From Sipunculus nudus (Eukaryota; Annelida; Sipuncula; Golfingiida; Sipunculidae), in the NCBI GenBank assembly GCA_026874595.1, contig CM049307.1:73696643-73760642 (forward strand): a DNA stretch of 64,000 nucleotides. Reading direction: 5' to 3'. The notes beneath the pieces were generated by a model. The model worked only from the letters and a program-made list of their open reading frames with translations. It did not search any database and was not told the DNA's origin. Positions 24,810-37,570 of this stretch are shown piece after piece. The first letter of the stretch is position 1. Each line of letters opens with the position of its first letter. Made by a program: the position numbers and the translations under genes.

Positions 24810-24975
24810 ATGCTTCCTCGTCTGGGGGTCCTTGTGCTTTACGACGCTGTTTAACGCCAGGTTGATGGGGGAGCCAGATTTCTCAGACACCCCAGGAACT
24901 GGTGCCACCAGCTCTACATGTAGACGCTTAGTCCGCTACAGTGCAGAAAGCACCCAGTGACCCAGTAGCCTCAAA
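24810..24975 (-). mobile_element. possible SINE fragment
   Basis: An isolated GC-rich block in AT-rich DNA reads, on the minus strand, GTAGCGGACTAAGCGTCTAC (A-box-like). Further on comes GCGTTAAACAGCGTCGTAAA, a phrase like the body of invertebrate V-type SINEs. No B box or tail is clear. An unrecognised exon cannot be excluded. Confidence 0.35.
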
Positions 24976-25377
24976 TCAGCTGCTGTATCTACAGTAACAC
25001 AGCCAAGTGAAAAATAAGAGCACCTGTGAAAAAAACATGACAAATGAGGTTTTTCTCGCAGTCATAAGTGACAGGGCAGTACAGGCAGCCTCAGCAAGAC
25101 TTAAGTGATGTAAAAGTGGAACACATATATACAAGTCCTTTTGCTGAAACAGCAGAGAGAATATGCAGGAGCACTTGGGAAAATTAAGGTTTATAAAGAG
25201 CAACTGTGAAGTAGGAAAAATTATACCCTGTGATGATATCTTTAAAGGTTTTAATAACTTTATACCATGGCTGAATCTATCCAAAGCTGAACCAATTTAA
25301 CCAAAAAAAGTAACACAGAGGGTCAAGGTATTTTAGGATACCAATACTTACACTTTTACATCTACAGGTAGTAGATT

Positions 25378-28300
25378 TGTAATTTGAGATATGGAGGGTT
25401 ATTTGAGATACTGAGGGTTACTTGAGATACTGATGGTTGTTTGAGATACTGAGGGTTACTTGAGATAGTGAGGGTTAGTTGAGTTATTGAGGGTTACTTG
25501 CGAAAGTGAGGGTTATTTGAGATAGTGAGGGTTATTTGAGATAGTGAGGGTTATTTGTGATAGTGAGGGTTATTTGAAATAGTGAGGATAACTTGAGATA
25601 GTGATGGTTATTTGAGATAGTGAGGGTAACTTGAGATAGTGAGGGTTATTTGAAATAGTGAAGGTTAATTGAGTAAGTGAGGGTTATTTGAGATAGTGAG
25701 GGTAACTTGAGATAGAGTTATTTGAGATATTGAGGGTTACTTGAGATAGTGAGGGTTACTTGAGATAGTAAGGGTTACTTGAGATAGTGAGGGTAACTTG
25801 AGATAGGGTTATTTGAGATATTGAGGGTTATTTGAGATATTGAGGGTTACTTGAGATAGTGAGGGTTACTTGAGATAGTGAGGGTTATTTGAGATAAAGA
25901 GGATTATAACTTGAGATAGTTAGGGTTATTTGAAATAGTGAGGGTTACTTGAGATAGTAAGGGTTACTTGAGATAGTGAGGGTAACTTGAGACAGGGTTA
26001 TTTGAGATATTGAGGGTTATTTGAGATATTGAGGGTTACTTGAGATAGTGAGGGTTACTTGAGATAGTGAGGGTTACTTGAGATAGTGAGGGTTACTTGA
26101 GATAGGGAATGTAATAGTGAGAGTGCGGGTTATTTTAAATAGTGAAGGTAACTTGAAATAGTTAGGGGTATATGAGATAGTGAGGGTTATACATGAGGTA
26201 CTGAGAAATATTTGAGATAGTTAGTGTTATTTATAGATAATGAGGGTAACTTGAGATAGGGTTATTTGAGATATTGAGGGTTACTTGAGATAGTGAGGGT
26301 TACTTGAGATAGTAAGGGTTACTTGAGATAGTGAATGTAACTTGAGATAGTGAGGGTAACTTGAGTTAGTGAGGGTTATTTCAGATAGTGAGGGTAACCT
26401 GAGTTAGTAAATGGTTATACGAGATAGTGAGGGTTACTTGAGATAGTGAGGGTTATTTGAGATAGTGAGAATTATAACTTGAGATAGTGAGGGTTATTTG
26501 AGATAGTGAGGGTTATTTGAGATAGTGAGAATTATAACTTGAGATAGTGAGGGTTATTTGAGATATTGAGGGTTACTTGAGATAATGAGGGTTACTTGAG
26601 ATAGTGAGGGTTATTTGAGATAAAGAGGATTAAAACTTGAGATAGTTAGGGTTATTTGAAATAGTGAGGGTTACTTGAGATAGTAAGGGTTACTTGAGAT
26701 AGTGAGGGTAACTTGAGATAGGGTTATTTGAGATATTGAGGGTTATTTGAGATATTGAGGGTTACTTGAGATAGTGAGGGTTACTTGAGATAGGGAATGT
26801 AATAGTGAGAGTGCGGGTTATTTTAAATAGTGAAGGTAACTTGAAATAGTTAGGGGTATATGAGATAGTGAGGGTTATACATGAGGTACTGAGAAATATT
26901 TGAGATAGTTAGTGTTATTTATAGATAATGAGGGTAACTTGAGATAGGGTTATTTGAGATATTGAGGGTTACTTGAGATAGTGAGGGTTACTTGAGATAG
27001 TAAGGGTTACTTGAGATAGTGAATGTAACTTGAGATAGTGAGGGTAACTTGAGTTAGTGAGGGTTATTTCAGATAGTGAGGGTAACCTGAGTTAGTAAAT
27101 GGTTATACGAGATAGTGAGGGTTACTTGAGATAGTGAGGGTTATTTGAGATAGTGAGAATTATAACTTGAGATAGTGAGGGTTATTTGAGATAGTGAGGG
27201 TTACTTGAGAAAGTGAGGGTTACTTGAGATAGTGAGGGTTATTTTGGATAGTGAGGGTAACTTGAGTTAGTGAGGGTTATTTGAGATAGTGAGGGTTACT
27301 TGAGATAGTGAGGGTTATTTGAGATAAAGAGGATTATAACTTGAGATAGTGAGGGTTATTTGAGATAGTGAGGGTTACTTGAGAAAGTGAGGGTTACTTG
27401 AGATAGTGAGGGTTATTTTGGATAGTGAGGGTAACTTGAGTTAGTGAGGGTTATTTGAGATAGTGAGGGTTACTTGAGATAGTGAGGGTTACTTGAGATA
27501 GGGAATGTAATAGTGAGAGTGCGGGTTATTTTAAATAGTGAAGGTAACTTGAAATAGTTAGGGGTATATGAGATAGTGAGGGTTATACATGAGGTACTGA
27601 GAAATATTTGAGATAGTTAGTGTTATTTATAGATAATGAGGGTAACTTGAGATAGGGTTATTTGAGATATTGAGGGTTACTTGAGATAGTGAGGGTTACT
27701 TGAGATAGTAAGGGTTACTTGAGATAGTGAATGTAACTTGAGATAGTGAGGGTAACTTGAGTTAGTGAGGGTTATTTCAGATAGTGAGGGTAACCTGAGT
27801 TAGTAAATGGTTATACGAGATAGTGAGGGTTACTTGAGATAGTGAGGGTTATTTGAGATAGTGAGAATTATAACTTGAGATAGTGAGGGTTATTTGAGAT
27901 AGTGAGGGTTATTTGAGATAGTGAGAATTATAACTTGAGATAGTGAGGGTTATTTGAGATATTGAGGGTTACTTGAGATAATGAGGGTTACTTGAGATAG
28001 TGAGGGTTATTTGAGATAAAGAGGATTATAACTTGAGATAGTTAGGGTTATTTGAAATAGTGAGGGTTACTTGAGATAGTAAGGGTTACTTGAGATAGTG
28101 AGGGTAACTTGAGATAGGGTTATTTGAGATATTGAGGGTTATTTGAGATATTGAGGGTTACTTGAGATAGTGAGGGTTACTTGAGATAGGGAATGTAATA
28201 GTGAGAGTGCGGGTTATTTTAAATAGTGAAGGTAACTTGAAATAGTTAGGGGTATATGAGATAGTGAGGGTTATACATGAGGTACTGAGAAATATTTGAG

Positions 28301-29908
28301 ATAGTTAGTGTTATTTATAGATAATGAGGGTAACTTGAGATAGGGTTATTTGAGATATTGAGGGTTACTTGAGATAGTGAAGGTTATTTGAGATAGTGAG
28401 AATTATAACTTGAGATAGTGAGGGTTATTTGAGATAGTGAGGGTTACTTGAGAAAGTGAGGGTTACTTGAGATAGTGAGGGTTATTTTGGATAGTGAGGG
28501 TAACTTGAGTTAGTGAGGGTTATTTGAGATAGTGAGGGTTACTTGAGATAGTGAGGGTTACTTGAGATAGGGAATGTAATAGTGAGAGTGCGGGTTATTT
28601 TAAATAGTGAAGGTAACTTGAAATAGTTAGGGGTATATGAGATAGTGAGGGTTATACATGAGGTACTGAGAAATATTTGAGATAGTTAGTGTTATTTATA
28701 GATAATGAGGGTAACTTGAGATAGGGTTATTTGAGATATTGAGGGTTACTTGAGATAGTGAGGGTTACTTGAGATAGTAAGGGTTACTTGAGATAGTGAA
28801 TGTAACTTGAGATAGTGAGGGTAACTTGAGTTAGTGAGGGTTATTTCAGATAGTGAGGGTAACCTGAGTTAGTAAATGGTTATACGAGATAGTGAGGGTT
28901 ACTTGAGATAGTGAGGGTTATTTGAGATAGTGAGAATTATAACTTGAGATAGTGAGGGTTATTTGAGATAGTGAGGGTTATTTGAGATAGTGAGAATTAT
29001 AACTTGAGATAGTGAGGGTTATTTGAGATATTGAGGGTTACTTGAGATAATGAGGGTTACTTGAGATAGTGAGGGTTATTTGAGATAAAGAGGATTATAA
29101 CTTGAGATAGTTAGGGTTATTTGAAATAGTGAGGGTTACTTGAGATAGTAAGGGTTACTTGAGATAGCGAGGGTAACTTGAGATAGGGTTATTTGAGATA
29201 TTGAGGGTTATTTGAGATATTGAGGGTTACTTGAGATAGTGAGGGTTACTTGAGATAGGGAATGTAATAGTGAGAGTGCGGGTTATTTTAAATAGTGAAG
29301 GTAACTTGAAATAGTTAGGGGTATATGAGATAGTGAGGGTTATACATGAGGTACTGAGAAATATTTGAGATAGTTAGTGTTATTTATAGATAATGAGGGT
29401 AACTTGAGATAGGGTTATTTGAGATATTGAGGGTTACTTGAGATAGTGAGGGTTACTTGAGATAGTAAGGGTTACTTGAGATAGTGAATGTAACTTGAGA
29501 TAGTGAGGGTAACTTGAGTTAGTGAGGGTTATTTCAGATAGTGAGGGTAACCTGAGTTAGTAAATGGTTATACGAGATAGTGAGGGTTACTTGAGATAGT
29601 GAGGGTTATTTGAGATAGTGAGAATTATAACTTGAGATAGTGAGGGTTATTTGAGATAGTGAGGGTTACTTGAGAAAGTGAGGGTTACTTGAGATAGTGA
29701 GGGTTATTTTGGATAGTGAGGGTAACTTGAGTTAGTGAGGGTTATTTGAGATAGTGAGGGTTACTTGAGATAGTGAGGGTTATTTGAGATAAAGAGGATT
29801 ATAACTTGAGATAGTTAGGGTTATTTGAAATAGTGAGGGTTACTTGAGAAAGTGAGAGTAACTTGAGATAGTGAGGGTTATTTCATATAGAGAGGGTTGT
29901 CCTACAGA
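25378..29908 (+). repeat. 4.5-kb minisatellite, about 19-bp unit, with 688-bp higher-order repeats
   Basis: The basic unit is close to TTGAGATAGTGAGGGTTAC, with T/C and small indel variants. A rare marker (GATAGGGAATGTAATAGTGA) recurs at 26101, 26789, 27497, 28185, 28566 and 29254, spaced 688, 708, 688, 381 and 688. Whole blocks of dozens of units have therefore been copied, with one shortened block. The first 700 bp is the most irregular. Every frame is closed by stops. Confidence 0.9.
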
Positions 29909-31005
29909 CCCTCATTCATCAGTTATCTTGAGGGTTGTTTATGGGGTTTCACTGGTTGCAGTTTTGTTCAGAAGGCATTTTTTTCCAATATCTTAATGAC
30001 ATATATGATGACTGATGTATCAAGGTTTTCAGCTGACATTTTCAACTGAGCTTTATTATTCAGTGACAAATCCAAAACCTTTAACCTATATGGAACACAG
30101 GCAAGTGTTGTTTCATTATGAGGCAGAGTTGTTGATCCTGATAAATGCTCACCAGTAATGTACACAGTCAGAACAGCTTGTGAAAACACGCAGTAAACTT
30201 ATGGAATGTTAATGATCTGCTTATATCAGTCATGCATCATTTTCATAAATATTAACAATTTTTGAGTTACAAAATTCATGTTTATGCATTTGTTTTTAGA
30301 TTTGCCTTTTAATCAAGCTGTTTGTTATTCTCTAGATCTGGAATGAGTGATTGCTTGGTGACTGTGGCTATTTCAGGGAAGCTAGATATGGTAGGAGCTT
30401 CACACCGAAGTATTGCATGAACTCTTCTGTTTCCATCATCCTGTTTTCATCAACTGTCCTTCTGTTTTTTTCACACTGTCAGACGTATGGATTTGAAATT
30501 CATCATACAGTTAGGTGTCCATATCCAGCAAACCCAAAACTAGATCAATGCAATTTCATTCCTTTGATAAATCATGTAAAAACCTAAGTTTTGCATTAAA
30601 ATCCTATTGTAATACTTCAAGACTGCCTAATATCAAAATAAAGGTTGTTGTTTTGTTCATATTTAGCATAAAGATTCTTTTATATATTTTCTGTGTGTGT
30701 GCAAGGAATGAGGTCAGCATCATGTACTCTGATCACCAGGAAAAATATTTACTCTCTGAACAGGTTAACTTTAGAAGCTGAGGAGTTATTTTAAGAATAT
30801 AATTGTTTTTGATATAGATTTAAGTGTATATCAGAAATTATATTAGAATTTTGTATTTTTTTTTAAATTATAAGTATAAGGTCACTATCTTAAATTTTGT
30901 CATACTTTGACCATGGCATATTATTTTCTTTTAAGCACTGTTGCTTTCATTTTCATGTCATGCACATATGGATTTCAGCTGTTGTATCATGAAATTTGAT
31001 CAGTT
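29909..31005. other. intergenic DNA, no supported gene
   Basis: Open frames of 73-88 codons (29968..30189 minus; 30351..30587 and 30515..30781 plus) lack motifs and good splice context. An upstream caspase exon was sought here and not found. Confidence 0.35.
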
Positions 31006-31050
31006 TAATAGCATAGCTGAGCACTGTGACCCACAGGTCACTTGTGAATA
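31006..31050 (-). mobile_element. solitary E-type terminal palindrome
   Basis: On the minus strand it reads CAAGTGACCTGTGGGTCACA followed by GTGCTCAGC. That matches the left end of the E elements, with no body attached. Confidence 0.5.
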
Positions 31051-33400
31051 TTTCACCAAGGAGGTAAAGGTAGTTTGTTCAGGCTCCAGGAGGAAGAGAG
31101 AGGAGCAGTATTAAAAAATTCAAATTTATCATTTGTCCCATTTTAAACAGATAAAAAAGTAGATAAAATAAGATGTACATTGATGCTGTGTGGCATATAT
31201 ATATAATAATCCAGTTTTAATCTTATCAAGGGAGTTTGATCTCATGCAGCATAATTAACTTATAAATTGAGTTAAAGGTAAAAAGTAACGATATCATTCA
31301 GATGAGCTGTTTTAAGCTTTCAGCTTTACAATGTAGTGTTGACAAGTTCTCTTATCAACTAACCTGCATGCAATAATACAGAGATATTTTGGTATCCCAT
31401 TTATCAAATGCCATGGTATAACACAGGAAGCAAGATTTACAGCTCAGTGGGTTTACCCTGTCTTAAACGCAGCTGATTAACCTGTAGTAGGAAACGTTGG
31501 CCTGAGTCACTTTGATGTGGTGTGATGGTAATTGTTAAGTCACGACAAATGTATCTCAGGTGTGGCCATGCAGGCTTTTTTCCCAGTCCCCGTTACACCT
31601 GAACAGTCAGAGTAGGTTTTCGCTTATTTCCAGCATGCACCAGATGAACCCTGCACCAGTTGAACCCAGAAACCTTACAGATTTAGTGACTAATATAACA
31701 ATTAATATACCATTATATTAGCTTACTAGACTAACATGCCATTTCATACATGACATTAATAATGGCTAATTTTGAGAATAATATATCCTGAATGAAAATT
31801 ATCCCTGCATGTTTTTTAACTTTTCACATTATTGAATGACATTACTCCAATTTAATATTCAACTTACATTAATTTATGGTTTTTAATCAATCAAGATATA
31901 ATAAATCAACTTTATTTATTATTGTGCCCTCTTTCTGCACCAAGATGGTTAATGCTTTTGTTTTCAACAACGAATATTAAAGCCAGCTATTTACCCACCT
32001 TTTTACAGTATTTATATGATTTCCGTTTACTCCGCATACATATAAATGAATTCTAGATAATTAGTGTTAGGAAAAGTTTTTATAACACCTCTGTGATGGA
32101 TGTATAAGCTTATTCATCTGTTAGTAGAGCAAGAAATGGTTCAAAATAGGTAATTTTACATGTCCTTAGTAATCTTTAAATAGGTAACTTCTTTTGACAT
32201 TAATGGATACAAATTATTTTATTGTAATAACCATCTCAGTTAACATGCCGCTCCTGTTCTAATTACTGTTACACACTTTTTTTCTTTCCCACAAGTCTGG
32301 GATTCATATATGATTCCTCTATTCTATTATTCTTCCTATTGTCTCTGTTTGTCAAAAGCAAATTTCTTCTCTCCCTTTCATTACCTTATTCATCCGATCT
32401 ATTCATTTTTTTAACATGCCTGTTCTGTACCTTTGCTACTCATCTATCTTTTACATATGACTTTTATATTACCTTTTCTTGTCACCTCTCATGAGTTACT
32501 TTGCTCTTCACTCTTTTTTGACATATAACTGTTCAAATGGCTTTTCCCATTACCTTGCTTAGCTGCATGCCATTTCTATTTACTTTACTCTCACATTGTC
32601 ATCATTCCTATCAACAACATATTAATTAAGCTATGATTCCGTATGTATGGATTGCATGATGCAGAAAGCGGGATGTGGACAAAATCTCTATTTACTAAAT
32701 AAATAAGGTGAGATTCCTTTTAGGTGGATCCGTCATGTGGATTTTTGTAATTGAGTAGTTCATTTATAAGTTTGACATATCTATCTCGATAATAGGTACC
32801 ATTATTCATTATAATTTCAAGGTGATTACTCAAACAATTCTCAAAGTAATGAGTGTAAACAGGTGTGGAAAACAGACAGGCAGACAGACTGAAAAGCTGA
32901 TTTTCGATACTACCAAACACTTACACCTATAGTCAGGGCCGTAAACATACTGTCAAGAATAATGACATATACCCAGTAATCATAGGATATAAGATTGAAT
33001 CTTAAAGATTCCTGGCATTTCCAAATTGCTTCATTATAGAGTATTTACCTTTAAATATCTATTAACAGTCCAAGATGACTTTTTCCTTTTCATAATGTAT
33101 AGTTGGGGAAACTTACAACATTACATCACATGTTTATGATAATTAAAATTTATAGAATACCACTGAAAATACCATTACATCATTACATGAAGATTAATAA
33201 CCTGTAAATGGTATGGTTGAAATGATTTTATCTTCAATGAATAATTTGGGTGTAAATTAAGTGATCTAATCACATGCATGGGAAATTATCAGTAATGATC
33301 ATTGGACCATTGTTATATAAATTATTCCTGGTAATATGGCCAGATAATATTTCACAAATCACCACGGATAAATTTGTTTTTCCGAATAAATAACAAGAAT
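31051..33400. other. AT-rich intergenic DNA, nothing recognised
   Basis: A GC-richer patch at about 31440-31680 is the only compositional change. It shows no frame with known motifs. Confidence 0.35.
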
Positions 33401-33409
33401 ATATTTGTA

Positions 33410-35720
33410 TCCCCAGACAAAGTCGGGGGATACTATGTTTTCATACCGGTCCCGCCGCCGCCGCATATAAATCTTGTTGGCGCGATATCCCAAAAAATAT
33501 TTCACAGAACTTTACCAAACTTGGTATATGTATAGATATGGGTAAGAGGACAACGCCTATTTAAAATGAGGTCATGACCTTTACTAGGAGAGTGTCCTTG
33601 ACCTTGAATAGGTCCAATTTTGGAGAAAATCACACAAATTCTTTAATATCTCAAGAAATCTTGCATGGATTTATCCCAAAATCAAGTTGATGGAAGATCA
33701 TGGATAGGGTTGTCATGTTTCAGAAACTGGTGGCGCCACCTATTATTCTTTTCTTGTTTTTGTGCCGTTTAATACCCCCAAAATTGCCACCTTACAGTAC
33801 TGCGAGCATTATAAGTCAAAAACTAATGGACAGATTTCTTTTATATTATGTATATACATAGGTATGGGTTATGGGATGATGTTCATTTAAATTGGGGTCA
33901 TGACCTTTCCTATGATAGTGGCCTTGACCTTGAATATTGCCATATATGGTGAAAATCACACACCTCTTATGATATCTCCAGTGTTGATAGCCATATGGAT
34001 TTCAAACATGACTTATGTATGGCCCACCACTAAAGTAAGAACCCATAGGTTCTAGGGTCATGAGGTCAAAGGTCAAGGTCACTGGACTGGCATTTTAAAA
34101 GATACTGTGAATGCATTTTAAGCCAAACTTTCATCCTAGGTCTTCCATCTTGAATATATAGCTCACTTGCCAATAGTGGATGATCCATATCAATTTTGGG
34201 GTCACAAGGTCACAGGTCAAGGCCACAGGAGCTATCTGTCCCTAAATTAGTTTCTGGATGATAATTCCTGCTTTTATTGGTGTATTGATTTCAAACTTGA
34301 CTTATATATGTCCCATTGAAAAAGCAAGACTCCAATTTATTTTGGGGTCATGAGGTCAAAGGTCAAGGTCACAGGACACATCTTTAAAAAGATTGTGGAT
34401 GCATTTTCAGCCAAACATTTCATCTCACACCTTTCATCTTGCACATATAAGTCATCTGCCAAGAGAGGAAGACCCCTATCAGTTTTGAGGTCACAAGGTC
34501 AAAGGTGAAGGTCACAGGAGCCATCTGTCCAAAAATTAGTTCCTGGATGATAATTCCTGCTTTTATTGATGTATGGATTTTAAACTTGACTTGTATATGT
34601 CCCATTGGAAAAGCAAGACCCAAATTGATTTTGGGGTCATGAGGTCAAAGGTCAAGGTCACAGGACACATCTTTAAAAAGATTGTGGATGCATTTTCAGC
34701 AAAACATTTCATCTCAGATCTTTCATCTTGCACATATAGTTCACATGCCAAGAGAAGAAGAACCCTATCAATTTTGAGGTCACAAGGTCAAAGGTGAAGG
34801 TCACAGGAGCCATCTGTCCAAAAATTAGTTTCTGGATTATAATTCCTGCTTTTATTGATGTATGGATTTCAAACTTGACTTGTATATGTCCCATTGGAAA
34901 AGCAAGACCCAAATTGATTTTGGGGTCATGAGGTCAAAGGTCAAGGTCACAGGAAACCTCTTTAAAAAGATTGTGGATGCATTTTCAGCCAAACAATTCA
35001 TCTCAGATATTTCATCTTGCAGATATAATTCACCTGCCAAGAGTGGAAGATCCCTATCAATTTTGAGGTCACAAGGTCAAAGGTGAAGGTCACAGGAGCC
35101 ATCTGTCCAAAAATTAGTTCCTGTATGATAATTCCTGCTTTTTTTTATGTATGGATTTCAAACTTGACTTGTATATGTCCCATTGGAAAAGCAAGACCCA
35201 AATTGATTTTGGGGTCATGAGGTCAAAGGTCAAGGTCACAGGAAACCTCTTAAAAAAGACTGTGGATGCATTTTCAGCCAAACAATTCATCTCAGATATT
35301 TCATCTTGCAGATATAGTTCACCTGCCAAGAGTGGAAGACCCCTATCAATTTTGAGGTCACAAGGTCAAAGGTGAAGGTCACAGGAGCCAATTGTCCAAA
35401 AATTAGTTTCTGGATGGTAATTCCTGCTTTTATTGATGTATGGATTTCAAACTTGACTTGTATATGTCCCATTGGAAAAGCAAGACCCAAATTGATTTTG
35501 GGGTCTTGAGGTCAAAGGTCAAGGTCACAGGACACATCTTTTAAAAGATCAAGGTCACAGGACCAACATCTTCAACAAGATTGTTGATTGTTAGATGGAA
35601 GAAACAATAAATATGCCAAGTGTCAGTATATGCTGCTAAAAACAGGGGTCTATTCTTGAAGGGGGGGGGCCTACTATTTCTGGGGATACTCTGGCACCTG
35701 CGGTGCCAAGAAATGTCTAG
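33410..35720 (+). mobile_element. Helitron-like element F, copy 1
   Basis: It begins TCCCCAGACAAAGTCGGGGG, a hairpin, followed by ATACTATG and a CCGCCGCCG tract. It ends with a 7-bp hairpin (TGGCACC-TGC-GGTGCCA), eight bases and CTAG. The base before is A and the base after is T. These are the structural marks of Helitrons (5' TC, 3' hairpin and CTRR, insertion between A and T). TTTGTA precedes the start here and in other copies, so the true 5' boundary may be a few bases earlier. It encodes no Rep or helicase, so it is non-autonomous. The opposite-strand partner is 58441..62691. Confidence 0.7.
34040..35560 (+). repeat. 289-bp tandem array inside F copy 1
   Basis: AGGTCAAAGGTCAAGGTCA begins at 34063, 34353, 34642, 34931, 35220 and 35509, a spacing of 290 then 289 four times. 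Halfway between are variants with GGTCAAAGGTGAAGGTCAC, so each 289-bp unit is itself two related halves of about 145 bp. Open frames of 62-74 codons recur once per unit and are not genes. Confidence 0.85.
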
Positions 35721-37328
35721 TTGTATTTTAAAATTAATGTCCAGCTGATTAAAGTACATTTACTAGCTTAATCTTTAAATTATGAAACATAAACTGGTAA
35801 ATTTTTGTGCTGCTCAGACTCTGCAGGGACATTTTTTTATATTCATTTGATTCATATTTATATATTTTATTTGAACTATATCTATGTTGACTAGTAGGCT
35901 TGCTCATACATAATGCAGTCTCACATATGAAGATGGATTATATAGAGAAGTCACGATCTGTCTTCCTGTCTTATCATCTACATGTAGCTGTAAAATTCCA
36001 CTGCATATAATCATAATGATGTAATGGTATAAACTTTAATTGTTATCAAAATTTTACTGACTTTTTATATACAGAATGATAGACTGGTATATTATGCAAA
36101 AGTTTGGCATTTTCATATTACTAGATACCAACTTATGCATAGGAAGAACTTAGTTCTTTACATGTATACTGTAAAATTTTTTTTTTTTTTAATTTGTTAT
36201 GGTAATCAAGTTTATAAGAGAAAAATTTATAGTGTCAACAGAAATTATAGAAATTTCACAAAAATTTACAATTCACCACATACATCATGTATGACAAGTA
36301 CATAGCCATTGCCTAGGATACAATTAAAGTTGATATTAAAGTATATATGGTATGTCATAGGCCATTACCCTTAAAAATCTTACTTAATCCAGACTGAATT
36401 CATGGAAAACTATTACTTAGACTATACTCACAATAACAAGCGTCATGTTCAGAGCCACTATAAATAGATCACTATGACACACATATAGGGTCTCAAGGGG
36501 GAAAACCTGAATTTACACAGAGTCAATATACACAGATTGAAGCATGAATAACACAAGAACAGTCTAGAAGTACATTGTTTGTCCATGTAGGGATGTATTC
36601 TTTATTCTTTAGTACTGAGCTGACATCAGAATTTTTCAGTCTGATCAGCACATACATTTAACTAAATACACAGGACCAGTGTATATAAACACATGGTTTA
36701 AGCCAAAATCTGTGTTAGTAGCTTTTGTGTTACTCTGTTAAAAGGATGGACAGGTAGGATTAGTACCAAACTATTTTGTGTGCATGTGTGTGTGGAGATT
36801 CTTGGATAGATAGGGAAATTATACTCTTAAAAGAAATTGTTAACATAATTTATTACTGATTCTGTAAAAGAAGATTATAAACAGAAGGGCAAGCCATTTT
36901 TTGGTACTACATGTATTGATACATTTCAAAAGGTGAATGAAACCTAGTTTGAATTTATTCATCCACAAATGTCCTAAATGGCACACATGATGAGTAGAGT
37001 GAAACCTGTGTTATGAGACCACCCATGGGACTGGCCAAAATTGGTCTTAATTCGCAGGTGGTCTTGTTAGACAGGTCATTTATTATCAATGTGAATGCCT
37101 TGGTACACCCAAGAGTGGTCTCAATAGACAGGTGGTCTTATAAGACAGGTGGTCTTATAAGACAGGTGGTCTTTCAGAAAGTTTCCATTTAAATGTTGAA
37201 CAAATGGCCTCCTTCAAACTTCAATGTGCTAATTCTTAATTTTTTTTTTAAATTTGTATTGTACAATACCTGAATGTTTGTTTTAGATGATATCTCAGCA
37301 TTAATTAGAGTTCTTTCTTCATTTTCAG
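35721..37328. other. AT-rich DNA upstream of the first visible caspase exon
   Basis: Presumably intron. At about 36995-37185 is a repeat fragment with GTGAAACCTGTGTTATGAGACC and three GACAGGTGGTCTTATAAGA-like copies, similar to the ends of the TIR MITEs further on. No 5' exon could be identified. Confidence 0.4.
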
Positions 37329-37570
37329 TAAACCTGCCCTGCCCACAGCTTTATCCACTGGCCTGGATGAATACAAGTTTAACTACCCCAGGCGTGGCAA
37401 GGCGGTCATCATAAACAACAGGTACTTTGATGCCAGCACAAAACAGAAGGAACGTGAAGGCAGCGAGGTTGATACACAGAAAGTCGTACAGACATTCCTC
37501 GACCTTGGGTTTGACATTGAACATCATGAGAATCTTACAGGCACAGATATGATTATGAACCTGAAAAGAG
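37329..37570 (+). CDS. caspase exon a: start of p20 subunit
   Basis: The acceptor is TTTTCAG at 37322..37328 and the donor GTATTT starts at 37571. The exon encodes about 80 residues, from [17 protein letters not shown] to [10 protein letters not shown]. It includes the first beta strand (KAVIINN) and the Arg that lines the S1 pocket. The last base (G) joins exon b to make a Val codon. Confidence 0.92.

Noticed and set aside
25378-29908. Telomere or interstitial telomeric repeat
   Set aside because: Units contain AGGGTTA but not uninterrupted TTAGGG repeats; the period is about 19 bp.
25378-29908. CRISPR array
   Set aside because: No constant repeat with unique spacers; units are contiguous and all alike, and the window is eukaryotic.
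34420-35490. Repeated 62-74-codon frames on both strands
   Set aside because: They follow the 289-bp array periodicity and are open by chance on both strands.
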